Counted from the first letter of the stretch, positions 44,046 through 53,512 are shown. The stretch is DNA of 64,000 bases from FEB-10 sp963710645 (GCA_963710645.1 CAVQBD010000001.1:620001-684000), one strand, 5' to 3'. Made by a program: numbers and translations. The notes: generated by a model from the letters alone, not told the origin.

Positions 44046-47000
44046 TCAGTCCTCCACTGGTACGGCGGGCACGAAAATCGCGTCGCCGGTGGTGGCATCC
44101 ACCACCGACGCGTAGGCCACCCAGTCGCCACCCTCGGAGATCGATTCCAACTCCACGGTGGCGGTTGGTGTGGGCTCGGCACCGGTGGCGGCGAAGATGT
44201 CGTCCACCTGGATCAGCTGGTAGGGATCCGCGGTGAACACCACAGCGGCGCCGATCTGCCGGCCGAACATGTCACGGAGGACGGCCCTGACCCGCGCGGT
44301 GTGGCCCGAGACCTCGCAGAGGCCGATGTTGGTCCGCATCTGCGGTGACGAACCGAGGTGGGTCAGCCGGGCCGACGGGCCGACGCCCGATGTCACGGCA
44401 CCGACGAACTGGCCGAAGCTTCCCATTGGGACGCGGTTGTAAGTCCTCGAGGTGGCAGCGATGGAGGTGGCCCCAGCGACGACCGAGATGGTCAGAGACC
44501 CAACCGCTTCGGTGAGACCGAAGTGGGTGGCGATGATGTCGTCGGCGGCGAACACCATCCCCGGCGCCACGGTGGATTGGATCGTGATGGGCGATCCGCT
44601 GTCACCCTGACGTGGTCGGAACCCCAATTCCAGGGTGGTTTGGGATGGGCCCAGATTGGCAACCCTGAGATCGGTCCGCCAACTGGTTTCGTTACGACCT
44701 TCCTGGCGCGCGACCACCGGAACGACGAGGGTAGCGTTCGCGGTTTCAGCATGAACCGCTGGGACGAAGATGGCGTCACCGGTGTGGTTGTCCACCACGG
44801 ACGCATAGACCGAGGCCCGTCCAGTCCCTTCGATGGCCTCGACCACGGCGAAAAGGTCGTCGCCAGTGAATCCTCCGAGGTTCTTCTGGATGTTGCCGAA
44901 TGGACCCAGTTCGACCAACATCGGTTGGGCCACGGCGGCTCCCGTCAGTCCATCGCGAAGAGTCATGCGGAGCAAGACAGGTGCGCCATCGAGCTCGGTA
45001 AATCCGAGGTTCGTGCGGTAGTCGTCGTTGACCGCGAGCTGGAGGAGGGCCACTGATTCGGTGCCGACGCCTAGGGTCTGATCGGGATTTGAAGCTCCGA
45101 TGTACTGTCCGTAGGTCCCGCTGTCAACGTCTCCGGTGAAGGTCCGCGAAGTCATTACCAGACCCTGGTGGGCGGATTCGAGGCGGAGCGAGGCGCGAAG
45201 ATCAGAGGCGGCAAAGCGCCGTGCCAAAACCGAGGGAAGATCGAGGACTGAGTTCTGCGGGATGATGATCTCGGTCTGCCGGTACGGCCACTGAGTGCTG
45301 CCCGACGCGGGAAGCAGGTAGAGCCGGGCAGTTGCCGAGGTGTCCTCGGACGGATTGAATATCCTCAGGTCAGAGGCCCAGTGGGTTTCGAACGCTCCGG
45401 GACCGTCGGCTACAACCGGAAGGGACACACTCTGGTGGTCGTTGCTCGCCGGCGGGAGGACCGGCTGAATAGCGAGGGCCCAGCCCACCAGAGTGCCGTT
45501 TGCAGTGCCCGATTCGTCGGCGCTCTCTTCGCGGACCTCGAGACTCCATGTTCCTGCTGCTTGCCCGCCGGCAAAGACACCGAGGCTGTCGGCGGGGTGA
45601 ATTTCATCGGGGTAGAGACCCCAGACCCCCTGGTTTGTTGTGGCCGAACCCGAGGAGGCAATGGATCCTGGCGTGTGGTCGTGAAGACGTGCCTCGGTCC
45701 CGTCCGGCGCCCGCAGGATGATAAACAGCGTCTCTGGATCCGGGTGGTCCACGTGCAACAGGACACGAATGGAGCCCACCGTTTGGGTGTCGGTCACCAC
45801 GACGTCGGACACGGCGGTCATGCCTGGTGTCCTGGGGATGGGGATGGCGGATTCGGCAGGGAAGTGGATCCGCGCTCCCTCTTCGAGCACCTGCGGGAGA
45901 TGGATGCGCGGCCGCACGATACCCGAGCGCAGGTCGAGGGTGGGTCTGCCTGTGAGATGGAGCAGGCGGCCAGCCGCCCCGGGAGTGATGGATGGGTCGG
46001 CCTGATGCAGCAGTGCGAGGGACCCGGTGACATAGGCCGCGGCACCGGAGGTGCCCCCAAAGTCGATGGTCTTTCCGTTGGCGCGGGCCGCCTTGAGGAA
46101 TTCGGAGGGAGCCAGGACATCGAGGGTCGATCCGGCATTGCTGTAACAGGTGATGGCCCCGGCGGGCAGGAAGCTATCATTACAGGTGCGGGTGCACTCG
46201 GGGTCGAGGCAGAAGCTGAAAGGCACGGAGGCCGTGTCGGTGTCCCAGACCGAGCCCACGCTGATCACGTCGGCGACGCAGGCAGGCATCGCGATGGAGG
46301 TGGCCCACCCATCGTTGCCGGTGGAGGCGACCACACAAACACCGGCTTGGGTCGCCGCTGATACAACGCTGGAGTAGCTCGAGGCGCTGCCGTCGCATGG
46401 GCCTTCGAATGCGCCCGACCCAAAGGAGAGGTTGATGGCTACCAGCTGATAGCCGTCGCCTGTGCGGTGGAGCAGGGCGTCTTCCATGGCCTGGATGACA
46501 GCGGACTGGGTGATCGAACCGCAGTCGTTGTCGGGGCTGGCCTTGTAGGCGAGGATCTTCGCCTGGGGGGCGACGCCGCCGGCAAAACGTTTTTGCGGGT
46601 TCCACTGGTATGAGGTCCCGGCGGCGACCGATGCCACCGCGGTGCCGTGGGCGCCGCAATCCATGGGATCGTCGTCGTTGTCGGCGGTGTCGAGGCCGCG
46701 TACGATCTTGGCGTTGGGGATGGAGGATCCTCCCAGCGTGGGGTGGAGATAGTCAATGCCAGTGTCGATGATCGCCACCGCAGTGCCCGCACCGGTGTAA
46801 CCCAACAGGTGGAGCTGATCGCCGCCAATAAGCTCCAGACCTTCCATAGTGTGGGTTTGGAATTTTCGATCTTGCTCGACGAAGCGCACCGATGGGTCAT
46901 TCATGAGATGCAGCAGACCTCTGGGTGAGACCACCGCGGAAAAGGCCGGCTGCAGAACAAATGGTCGCACCCGGGACAGGTGGGACGAATCCAGCGAAGC

Positions 47001-47279
47001 GCGCAGCCGGGCCACGGATTCGGAGACCAGCGGACGGTTGACTTCCAGCCTGCTCCGTTCTCCGGTATCGGAGTGTGGGCTGAGCTCAGCGGTGGCTTGC
47101 GGCGGCGCGAAGAGGTGGACGATGACGGCGATCCTCTCTTCGCCATCGGCGAAGTCTGCGAGCACGCCCGCTGCTGCTTTGGCTTGATGCGGTGTGGCGT
47201 CGGCGCACAACGCCACCGCCGCGAACCCGATCAGGGTCGCGACTGCAAGCGTCTCGGTGAATCCCATGCGTCGCACCAT
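44046..47279 (-). CDS. Large exported subtilisin-like (S8) protease with P domain and tandem beta repeats
   Basis: 1077 aa. ATG 47279 follows GAGGAT. Signal peptide to about residue 26, an inhibitor-like prosegment to about 145, then the S8 domain with D172 (IIDTGID), H211 (CGAHGTAVA) and S411 (GGTSGAAAY). A proprotein-convertase P domain follows (about 475-600, DPETLFIILRAPDGTEA). The C-terminal part is two tandem copies of about 220 aa, each ending with a version of YASVVD..TGDAIFVPAV. It is probably secreted or surface-bound and active in protein degradation. It is transcribed alone; divergent from the LpxH-like gene. Confidence 0.92.
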   Translation of the reverse strand: MVRRMGFTETLAVATLIGFAAVALCADATPHQAKAAAGVLADFADGEERIAVIVHLFAPPQATAELSPHSDTGERSRLEVNRPLVSESVARLRASLDSSHLSRVRPFVLQPAFSAVVSPRGLLHLMNDPSVRFVEQDRKFQTHTMEGLELIGGDQLHLLGYTGAGTAVAIIDTGIDYLHPTLGGSSIPNAKIVRGLDTADNDDDPMDCGAHGTAVASVAAGTSYQWNPQKRFAGGVAPQAKILAYKASPDNDCGSITQSAVIQAMEDALLHRTGDGYQLVAINLSFGSGAFEGPCDGSASSYSSVVSAATQAGVCVVASTGNDGWATSIAMPACVADVISVGSVWDTDTASVPFSFCLDPECTRTCNDSFLPAGAITCYSNAGSTLDVLAPSEFLKAARANGKTIDFGGTSGAAAYVTGSLALLHQADPSITPGAAGRLLHLTGRPTLDLRSGIVRPRIHLPQVLEEGARIHFPAESAIPIPRTPGMTAVSDVVVTDTQTVGSIRVLLHVDHPDPETLFIILRAPDGTEARLHDHTPGSIASSGSATTNQGVWGLYPDEIHPADSLGVFAGGQAAGTWSLEVREESADESGTANGTLVGWALAIQPVLPPASNDHQSVSLPVVADGPGAFETHWASDLRIFNPSEDTSATARLYLLPASGSTQWPYRQTEIIIPQNSVLDLPSVLARRFAASDLRASLRLESAHQGLVMTSRTFTGDVDSGTYGQYIGASNPDQTLGVGTESVALLQLAVNDDYRTNLGFTELDGAPVLLRMTLRDGLTGAAVAQPMLVELGPFGNIQKNLGGFTGDDLFAVVEAIEGTGRASVYASVVDNHTGDAIFVPAVHAETANATLVVPVVARQEGRNETSWRTDLRVANLGPSQTTLELGFRPRQGDSGSPITIQSTVAPGMVFAADDIIATHFGLTEAVGSLTISVVAGATSIAATSRTYNRVPMGSFGQFVGAVTSGVGPSARLTHLGSSPQMRTNIGLCEVSGHTARVRAVLRDMFGRQIGAAVVFTADPYQLIQVDDIFAATGAEPTPTATVELESISEGGDWVAYASVVDATTGDAIFVPAVPVED

Positions 47280-47353
47280 CAGAATCCTCGTTTTTGTTGA
47301 GTCGGCTGTCAATTGTTGCACGAAATCCCCCGCCGACCCACTCCTTCTAACGT

Positions 47354-48142
47354 ATGTCGTTCCTGTACCATGCCGATGTGATAAGGCTCATCATTGCCGA
47401 TTCTCACCTCGGCCAGCGGCCGGGGGACGTGGATGAGATGTGCGACCTGATCCGCCGCGCGGCGAGTCACGGGGTGGGGGAGGTGATTTATCTCGGTGAT
47501 ACCTTTCAATATCTCATCGGCATGTCGAAATTCTGGACCGACTCTGTACGAACGGTGTTGGCCGTCTGGGATGATGTGCGAGCAGCCGGTGTGCGGGTGG
47601 TGCTGATCGAGGGGAATCGAGATTTCTTTCTCGACGAGCCCGAGTTGGCCCAGCGGGTGGATGGCGTTGGCAGGGCCTATGAATTCACCGCGGAGGAGAA
47701 GGGCTACCGCCTGGTGCACGGTGATCGGGTCAACCTGCGTGACCACCAGTACCGGTTCTGGTCGGCGGTGTCCAAGTCTCCTGTGGCCAGGGTGTGGGCC
47801 GGGTTATTGCCAACACCGATTGCGGTGGCGATTGTCACCCGTATGGAAGCCCGGCTCGCCAAGACCAACCGGAAATTCAGATATCGAAAACCGGTCGCCG
47901 ACTTTCGGCGGACTGCCGCCCAGGCTTGGGCGGAAGGGATCGATGTCCTGATGTGGGGGCATTTCCACACGCTGTGGAGCATCCGCAATGGTGAGCGGCT
48001 TGCCATGGTCGTACCGGCCTGGCTCGAGACCCGGGGCTCGGTGCTGGTGGCCGATGACGGCTCGTGGAAGTGGGTGGGCACCGATCTGGAACCGAGACCG
48101 ATCCCCGATCCGCCGAACGGCCCGAGCAAGGGTTCACTGTGA
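47354..48142 (+). CDS. LpxH-like metallophosphoesterase
   Basis: 262 aa calcineurin-type phosphoesterase. Metal motifs in order: IADSHLG, YLGDTFQ, EGNRDFF, LVHGDRV and WGHFHT. The HFH ending and length fit UDP-2,3-diacylglucosamine diphosphatase-like enzymes of lipid A synthesis, but generic phosphodiesterase activity is possible. Start ATG 47354 or GTG 47378; neither has a clear Shine-Dalgarno. Its stop overlaps the aroA GTG start (GTGA). Confidence 0.8.
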   Translation: MSFLYHADVIRLIIADSHLGQRPGDVDEMCDLIRRAASHGVGEVIYLGDTFQYLIGMSKFWTDSVRTVLAVWDDVRAAGVRVVLIEGNRDFFLDEPELAQRVDGVGRAYEFTAEEKGYRLVHGDRVNLRDHQYRFWSAVSKSPVARVWAGLLPTPIAVAIVTRMEARLAKTNRKFRYRKPVADFRRTAAQAWAEGIDVLMWGHFHTLWSIRNGERLAMVVPAWLETRGSVLVADDGSWKWVGTDLEPRPIPDPPNGPSKGSL

Positions 48143-49416
48143 TTCTCACCGGGCCGGTGACCAGGATTGACGCCACGGTGCGGGTCCCCGGTTCCAAGAG
48201 CCTGACTAACCGCGCCTTGGTGGCGGCCGCGGTGGCCGGCGGCGGGGTGATCCGAGCCCCTTTGGACTGCGACGACACGCGGGTTCTGGCCGCCGCACTG
48301 CAGACGGCGGGGTGGGGGATTCGGTGGCGGGACCGGATCCACGTCACAGAGCGAATCAACTCACCGGATGCGGTGAGGGTGTGGATGGGAGACTCCGGAA
48401 CCGGCGCGCGGCTGATGATCGCCCTGCTCGCCGCCACACCAGGCCGGTTCGTGGTCGACGGCAGCGAGCGTTTGCGGCAGCGACCCATGGGCCCTTTGCT
48501 CGAAGCCCTGGGCCGACTCGGTGCCCGGCTTGAGTCCGACCGCGGCCGTTTGCCCGTGACAGTCAACGGCTGCAGGTTGGCCGGGGGGCAGTTGAGCATT
48601 CGCCCTGAGGTCTCCTCTCAGTTCGTGAGCGCCCTGTTGTTGGCGGCACCGCTGATGGATGACGGCCTCAAGCTACGGGTGGACGGAAATCTGCCGTCCC
48701 GTCCTTATATAGATTTGACGGAGGACACGCTGCGCGAGATGGATGTGGCCGTGGAACACGACAGGCAGAACCGCACCTGGCGGGTGACACCGGGGCGTGC
48801 CCGGCCCGTGGAGATGACCGTCGAGGGTGACTGGTCATCAGCAGCCTTTTTCGTCGCGGCCGCTGCGATGACGCAGGGGCGAATCGAGGTCGGTCCGCTC
48901 TCGCCAGACAGCCGCCAGGGTGACCGAGTCATCCAGGACATCGTGCGGAATGCGGGCGCGCGGGTGGAGGAATCGGACTTCGGAATCGTGGTGGAAGGAC
49001 CGGTGACCCGGCCGCTCGAGGCCGATCTCGAGCAGGCTCCCGATGCGTTTCCGGCGCTGGCGTCGGTTGCCGCCGCTGCCCCACCTGGCTCCGAATTCTC
49101 GGGTCTGTCCCACCTGAAGCACAAGGAGAGCGACCGCCTGACCGTGATGGTGGACAATTTAAGGTCCCTCGGCGCCGAATTCTCCGTGGGGGAGTGTACG
49201 GCGCGTGTGACGCGCCGAGTTGTGGCTTCGACCGGGCTGCCGCGGTCGGTGGTGGCGGCCTCCGATCACCGGGTGGCCATGGCAATGGCGGTTACAGCAC
49301 TGGCTGCCGGTCGTCTCCAGTTGGACGATCCGGACTGTGTGTCCAAGTCGTTCCCTGACTTCTGGTCGGTGTGGGAAGAAATGCTCCACCCTAAAGATGG
49401 GGGGCGCGAGGGGTGA
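48139..49416 (+). CDS. aroA: 3-phosphoshikimate 1-carboxyvinyltransferase (EPSP synthase)
   Basis: 425 aa. It joins PEP to shikimate 3-phosphate in aromatic amino acid synthesis. Motifs: VPGSKSLTNRAL, GDSGTGARLMIALLA (a variant of the usual NSGTT/NAGTA loop), LRQRPMGPL, HKESDRL and DHRVAMA. GTG 48139 overlaps the upstream stop. The gene sits between an LpxH-like gene and a sigma54 activator, all overlapping, so it is probably one operon. Confidence 0.95.
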   Translation: MILTGPVTRIDATVRVPGSKSLTNRALVAAAVAGGGVIRAPLDCDDTRVLAAALQTAGWGIRWRDRIHVTERINSPDAVRVWMGDSGTGARLMIALLAATPGRFVVDGSERLRQRPMGPLLEALGRLGARLESDRGRLPVTVNGCRLAGGQLSIRPEVSSQFVSALLLAAPLMDDGLKLRVDGNLPSRPYIDLTEDTLREMDVAVEHDRQNRTWRVTPGRARPVEMTVEGDWSSAAFFVAAAAMTQGRIEVGPLSPDSRQGDRVIQDIVRNAGARVEESDFGIVVEGPVTRPLEADLEQAPDAFPALASVAAAAPPGSEFSGLSHLKHKESDRLTVMVDNLRSLGAEFSVGECTARVTRRVVASTGLPRSVVAASDHRVAMAMAVTALAAGRLQLDDPDCVSKSFPDFWSVWEEMLHPKDGGREG

Positions 49417-50369
49417 TGGTCTCGCGGGGGCCGGCGAGCGCCTCTGCCGATGCCGATATCGTCGGTCGGTCGGCGGCCGCAACCGAACTCCGACGGTCGC
49501 TGGAGGAGCTGGCCGCCACGGACTTCGCCGTCCTTTTGGAGGGGGAAACGGGATCGGGCAAGGAGGTGGCGGCGCGGGTGCTCCATCGCAGATCCGGGAG
49601 ATCTGGGAGGTTCGTTCCGGTAAACATGGCTGCCATCCCGTCGGAGCTTGCCGAGGCGGAACTCTTCGGAGCCGTTCGGGGCGCGTTCACGGGAGCGGAT
49701 CGCACCCGAACGGGGCTCATCGAGGCGGCGGACGGAGGGACGCTTTTCCTCGACGAGGTTGGTGATCTGGCGCCGGCTTTGCAAGCGCAGTTGCTTCGTT
49801 TTCTCGAGTCCGGAGAAGTGCGGGCGGTTGGATCCACCGATTTTCGAAGGGTCGAAGCAAGAATCGTATCGGCGACCCACCGGGATCTCAGGGAGGGAAC
49901 TCGAAAGGGCTGGTTCCGTCTCGACCTGTATTATCGATTGGCACCGGTGGTCATCACCGTCCCACCGCTGAGGGACCGGAGGGAGGACATCCCCGAGCTG
50001 CGAGCGGTCTTTGAACGGGAGGTGCAACGGCGGTTGGGTGTTTCACCTTGTCGATGGTCGGTGGAGGCCGACCGCACCCTTGCCAACCACAGTTGGCCCG
50101 GCAATGTACGCGAACTGCGCCATGTGGTGGAGGTGGCTGTGGCGACGGCGGCCGGGGGCATCGTGAGGGCGGAGAGACTGCGGTTACCAGGCCGGGTCGG
50201 TCCCGAGGTTCGGCGCTGGGATCAGGCGGCCTCCGAACTGCGGCGGGGCCTCTTGTTGGGGGCGCTCTCCAGGAATGGGGGCAACCGGAGCGCCGCCGCC
50301 CGGGAACTCGGGATTTCGCGCCAGACCCTCCACTACCATCTGCGCAGGCTTGATTTGGGTGGTGTCTGA
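49416..50369 (+). CDS. Sigma54-dependent AAA+ transcription activator without receiver domain
   Basis: 317 aa. The start ATG overlaps the aroA stop (TGATG). Residues about 15-240 are a sigma54-interaction AAA+ domain: Walker A GETGSGKE, the sigma54-binding loop GAFTGA, Walker B GTLFLDE and RLDLYYRL. A Fis-type helix-turn-helix ends the protein (NRSAAARELGISRQTLHYHLRRL). There is no N-terminal receiver or GAF domain, so activity must be set by expression or a partner protein. The target genes are unknown; no -24/-12 promoter was recognised in the window. Confidence 0.92.
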   Translation: MVSRGPASASADADIVGRSAAATELRRSLEELAATDFAVLLEGETGSGKEVAARVLHRRSGRSGRFVPVNMAAIPSELAEAELFGAVRGAFTGADRTRTGLIEAADGGTLFLDEVGDLAPALQAQLLRFLESGEVRAVGSTDFRRVEARIVSATHRDLREGTRKGWFRLDLYYRLAPVVITVPPLRDRREDIPELRAVFEREVQRRLGVSPCRWSVEADRTLANHSWPGNVRELRHVVEVAVATAAGGIVRAERLRLPGRVGPEVRRWDQAASELRRGLLLGALSRNGGNRSAAARELGISRQTLHYHLRRLDLGGV

Positions 50370-50372
50370 GGC

Positions 50373-50458
50373 CTGCGGTCGTCCTCATCCCGACCGCAGT
50401 CCGTGAACCAGCTGCTCTCGCTATTTCCCCCAAAAAAAGAGCGGACCGTGAGGTCCGC
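50373..50458. other. Two hairpins in the leader before the MurB-like gene
   Basis: First: CTGCGGTCG (50373-50381) with CGACCGCAG (50391-50399), a perfect 9-bp stem. Second: GCGGACC (50441-50447) with GGTCCGC (50452-50458), loop GTGA. The second is preceded by an A-run (50432-50438), so it resembles a terminator only on the minus strand. Confidence 0.6.
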
Positions 50459-50475
50459 GGGAGGAAGGAGGAGGT

Positions 50476-50622
50476 ATGATGCTTTACCAGTTCTTTCAAC
50501 GACTGGCTGCCCGAAGTGTTAGCAAGGGTCGTGCCAGGTTTCGAAACCAGAGGATTGTCGCGTGCGCCACCTGCCCAATTCCCTCGAAAATCGTCTTCGT
50601 GAGATCCGCAAGGGCGGATTGA
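50476..50622 (+). CDS. Possible 48-aa leader ORF
   Basis: ATG 50476 (or 50479) is preceded by GGAGGAGGT, the strongest ribosome-binding site in this region. The 48-codon frame overlaps the start of the MurB-like gene in another frame and ends at 50622. The product is basic with two Cys (ATC context CATC) and no known family. It may serve translational coupling, or be chance. Confidence 0.3.
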   Translation: MMLYQFFQRLAARSVSKGRARFRNQRIVACATCPIPSKIVFVRSARAD

Positions 50623-51494
50623 TCGAGATCTATGAGAGGGTGGATCTCAAAGCATGGACGAGCCTCGGCGTCGGGGGCCATGGGGACCTGTTGATTCGTT
50701 GTAGCACTGCATCTGCGGTCCAACAGGCGCTGGATCTCCTGGCCAGTCACGGGACCCGATGGTTCACAATTGGCGCTGGTAGTCGGGTGGTCGCACCCGA
50801 TCGGGGATTCAGGCTTCCATTGCTCAACCTAACCGGTGAGCTGGGCCAGTGGCACGTGCAGAAAAACAGCGTGATCGCCGGAGGCGGTGCCAAGTTGGCA
50901 CAGGTGTGCACCGCTGCGGCACGGGCCGGCATGACCGGGCTCGAGGGCCTTGGCGGTTCGCCAGGGTCGGTGGGTGGTGTCCTGGCCTCCATCGCCATGC
51001 GACGACCGGATCGCCTCGGCGAGATCGTGGACTGGATTGAGCAGGTTCGGGCCGGGGGGGAGGTGGTTCGCCACGAGACGACCGATGACTTGGATTCGAT
51101 GCGCCGAGAGTTTTCCCGGGATCGACTGGTCATTTCCGGTGCCCGGTTTCGGACAAGCGGCAAGGACCGTCAGTGGGCTGGCGGTGGCTTTGGCTCGTCC
51201 CGTGTGGCCTCTAAACCTCCCCGCAGTCGGACCGCCGCACGGGTTTTTCATGATCCGGCGGATGGCACTGCGGTGGACTTCCTCGATCGGGCCGGCTGCG
51301 CCGGCCTCAGGGTTGGTGGGGCGAGCGTTGCGGATTGGTCGAGCAATTCCCTCGTGACCAGCCGCGTCTGTACAGCGTCCGATGTGGTGCGGCTCGTACT
51401 GAAGATGCGCGACCGCGTGCGGGACCGCTGCGGTGTCGACCTCGAGCCCAGGCTCTGGCTGGTTGACGAACATGGACGAAGGTTGGACGAATGA
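50562..51494 (+). CDS. MurB-like FAD protein lacking the catalytic serine
   Basis: 310 aa. GTG 50562 follows GAGGA by 7 nt. The FAD-binding part is recognisable: WTSLGVGG, GAGSRVVAPDRG and LEGLGGSPGSVGG. The C-terminal half follows MurB up to the end (FLDRAGCAGLRVGGA, then LVLKMRDRVRDRCGVDLEP). But the conserved (A)GSxFKNP segment reads AARVFHDP: R227 replaces the catalytic Ser, H230 Lys and D231 Asn, and the usual SEKHANF segment is SVADWSSN. It probably cannot reduce UDP-GlcNAc-enolpyruvate and may have a new role. Its stop overlaps the TPR gene start. Confidence 0.75.
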   Translation: MRHLPNSLENRLREIRKGGLIEIYERVDLKAWTSLGVGGHGDLLIRCSTASAVQQALDLLASHGTRWFTIGAGSRVVAPDRGFRLPLLNLTGELGQWHVQKNSVIAGGGAKLAQVCTAAARAGMTGLEGLGGSPGSVGGVLASIAMRRPDRLGEIVDWIEQVRAGGEVVRHETTDDLDSMRREFSRDRLVISGARFRTSGKDRQWAGGGFGSSRVASKPPRSRTAARVFHDPADGTAVDFLDRAGCAGLRVGGASVADWSSNSLVTSRVCTASDVVRLVLKMRDRVRDRCGVDLEPRLWLVDEHGRRLDE

Positions 51495-52747
51495 CCTTTC
51501 GACCGAATCTGTTCATTCTGCTGCTTGCGATGGCGGCCCTTCTTACCACGAGCCTGGACGCTGTCGGAGCGGGGTGGTGGAAGAAGACCGCAAAAATGGC
51601 TGAATTCGACCCGAACGGCGCCGCCAAACATCTCGCTGAGGATCCCCAGCTGCAGATTCCGGCGGCGGTGCAATGGTCAACCGGGTTGGCGCCGCGACCG
51701 TTGGCCGCTGCCCAGATCGATGGGGTAGTCGGCGCGTTGGACCGTATCTCGGAACTGCAACGGCAGTGGTTCGGGACCGATCCATCCGGCTACCAGAACT
51801 GCGCTAGGGCAGCCCTGCTGGATCGTCGGATGAATGGGGCCACCGAATGTCTCGAGGCGGCGGTTGTGCGCGATCCCACGTCGCCGTCGTTGCGTCGGTT
51901 GACCGGGCTCCTTCTGATGTCCGAAGGTCGATTGGCACAGGCAATGGACCACCTCGCGGAGGGTTACGCTTTGGCTCCCGGGCTCCAGACCCCCACGATC
52001 TCCCTCGCGCCGGAGGACGAGCGGTGGGTGCGGTACGAGGGCCTCAAGCGGGCGCTCGATCTGTATCCGAGACAACGTGCGGAGACGGTGCTGACCCTGG
52101 CCAACCTCCTGAGAGAGGACGGCAATGAAGCGCGGGGGCGCCTCGCACTCGAAGCGGAACTGCCCCACCCGGAAGTGGAGCTGAGACTGGCGGAATGGGA
52201 CCGCGAGGCGGGCCTTCTGGATGACGCCCGCATCCGGTTGGAAGCGGTGATCGGCCGGCGCAGCTATCCAGAAAGGGTGCGGGCACGGGCCTGGGCGCAG
52301 CTGGCCCAGGTGAGGGACCTCGCGGGAGACTCGGCTGGGGCGACCGCGGCAGCCGGCCGGGCCCTGGCCCTTGACCCGCGGTCCACCGCTCCCCATCTCG
52401 CGTTGGCAGCGCTGGCTGAAAGGCGGCTCGACTACGCCGGAGCCCTCAAACATCTGCGGGGCGCCTGGGGACTGACACCGGCGGATCCGAGGCTCTTGAT
52501 GAAGATCTCGGTGATGGCGGAGAAAGCGGGTGAGGTCTCTGACGCTCGCCTCGCGCTGGAACGGGCGGTGGTGCTCCAACCGGACTCTCCCGCACTTGCG
52601 GCGCGGTTGGTGGACTTTTACCTCCGTCACGGGGAGTTCATGGAGGCGACCCTTCGGCTGAACGAGTTCACCGCCCGTTTCCCGACAGACTCCCGCCTGC
52701 TGGGGCAGGCCGAGAGGTTGAGCAGAGACGTGGCCGGCCGCAGGTGA
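51491..52747 (+). CDS. Exported TPR-repeat protein
   Basis: 418 aa. ATG 51491 overlaps the upstream stop (ATGA). Signal peptide about 1-27. Most of the rest is helical repeats of TPR type (ATECLEAAVVRDPTSPSLRRL, AAGRALALDPRSTAPHLALAAL, ARLALERAVVLQPDSPALAARL). No enzymatic motif. It probably acts as a periplasmic scaffold, maybe with the MurB-like protein encoded just before it. Heptamer repeats (52764-52791) follow the stop. Confidence 0.75.
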   Translation: MTFRPNLFILLLAMAALLTTSLDAVGAGWWKKTAKMAEFDPNGAAKHLAEDPQLQIPAAVQWSTGLAPRPLAAAQIDGVVGALDRISELQRQWFGTDPSGYQNCARAALLDRRMNGATECLEAAVVRDPTSPSLRRLTGLLLMSEGRLAQAMDHLAEGYALAPGLQTPTISLAPEDERWVRYEGLKRALDLYPRQRAETVLTLANLLREDGNEARGRLALEAELPHPEVELRLAEWDREAGLLDDARIRLEAVIGRRSYPERVRARAWAQLAQVRDLAGDSAGATAAAGRALALDPRSTAPHLALAALAERRLDYAGALKHLRGAWGLTPADPRLLMKISVMAEKAGEVSDARLALERAVVLQPDSPALAARLVDFYLRHGEFMEATLRLNEFTARFPTDSRLLGQAERLSRDVAGRR

Positions 52748-52763
52748 GCGCCGAGGAGAACCG

Positions 52764-52791
52764 GGATTCGGGATTCGGGACTCGGGATTGG
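52764..52791. repeat. Heptamer tract GGATTCG/GGACTCG
   Basis: Four tandem heptamers (GGATTCG twice, GGACTCG, GGATTGG) in the short gap between the TPR and trmJ genes, related to the tract in the 5' end of cusA. Confidence 0.8.
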
Positions 52792-52804
52792 GACTGCCCC
52801 GTGT

Positions 52805-53512
52805 TCACCGCTCCCGGTTCGCCGCCCACAGCATCTGCCGGCAGATACCCCGCAGGATGGCCACTTCGTTCTCTGTGATGCCGGCCCGCCCGAAGAGCCG
52901 CCGGAGCTTGCGCAACATCCGTTGAGGATTCTCCGGCTCGAGGAACTCGATCGCCGACAGGGCGCTCTCGAGATGATCCATGAGGGCCGCCACCAGCTCC
53001 TGGGTCGCGGGTTCGGGTGCCGTGGGTGGAGCAGGGTTCATTTCAATGCTGAGGAAACCGACCAGGATGGCGATGGACTGGGTCAGGTTGAGCACCGGAA
53101 ACTCGGGATCGGTTGGAATGCGAACCACGAGGTCGCATCGATCGAGGTCGTCTCGGCTGAGTCCACGGGTTTCATTGCCGAACACCAGTGCGGTGGTCTC
53201 AGCGCCCCGTTCCTCAATGTGGCAAAGGGCCTCACGGGGAGTGACCAGGGGCTGTTTGTCGCGTCCGCGGCCCGACGCGGAGGCGATGAGGGTTGCATAG
53301 CGAGCCGCCGCCTCCTCGAGCGAGGCGTGGCGTCCGATGGTGAGGCGTCGATCACCACCACATGCCCAGGCCGACACTTCCGGGTCGGTGGGTTCCACTC
53401 CTGATTCCACCAGCTCGATTCGGGGAATTCCGAAGTTTGCCGCCACCCGGATCGCGGCGCCGAGATTGCCCGCAAGGGAGGTTTTGACGAGGATCAGAGC
53501 TGCGACCGGCAT
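52805..53512 (-). CDS. trmJ: tRNA/rRNA methyltransferase, TrmJ type (SPOUT)
   Basis: 235 aa SpoU-family 2'-O-methyltransferase with a knotted SAM site. Motif 1 NLGAAIRVAANFG, motif 2 ALVFGNETRGLS and motif 3 PVLNLTQSIAILVGF are complete. A C-terminal helical extension (about 170-235) is typical of TrmJ, which methylates residue 32 in the anticodon loop of some tRNAs. The start lies close to the divergent rhomboid gene (58-nt gap). Confidence 0.9.
   Translation of the reverse strand: MPVAALILVKTSLAGNLGAAIRVAANFGIPRIELVESGVEPTDPEVSAWACGGDRRLTIGRHASLEEAAARYATLIASASGRGRDKQPLVTPREALCHIEERGAETTALVFGNETRGLSRDDLDRCDLVVRIPTDPEFPVLNLTQSIAILVGFLSIEMNPAPPTAPEPATQELVAALMDHLESALSAIEFLEPENPQRMLRKLRRLFGRAGITENEVAILRGICRQMLWAANRER

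Noticed and set aside
50432..50458. Plus-strand terminator before the MurB-like gene
   Set aside because: The A-run precedes the stem, so the terminator geometry is only right for the minus strand, where no gene ends.
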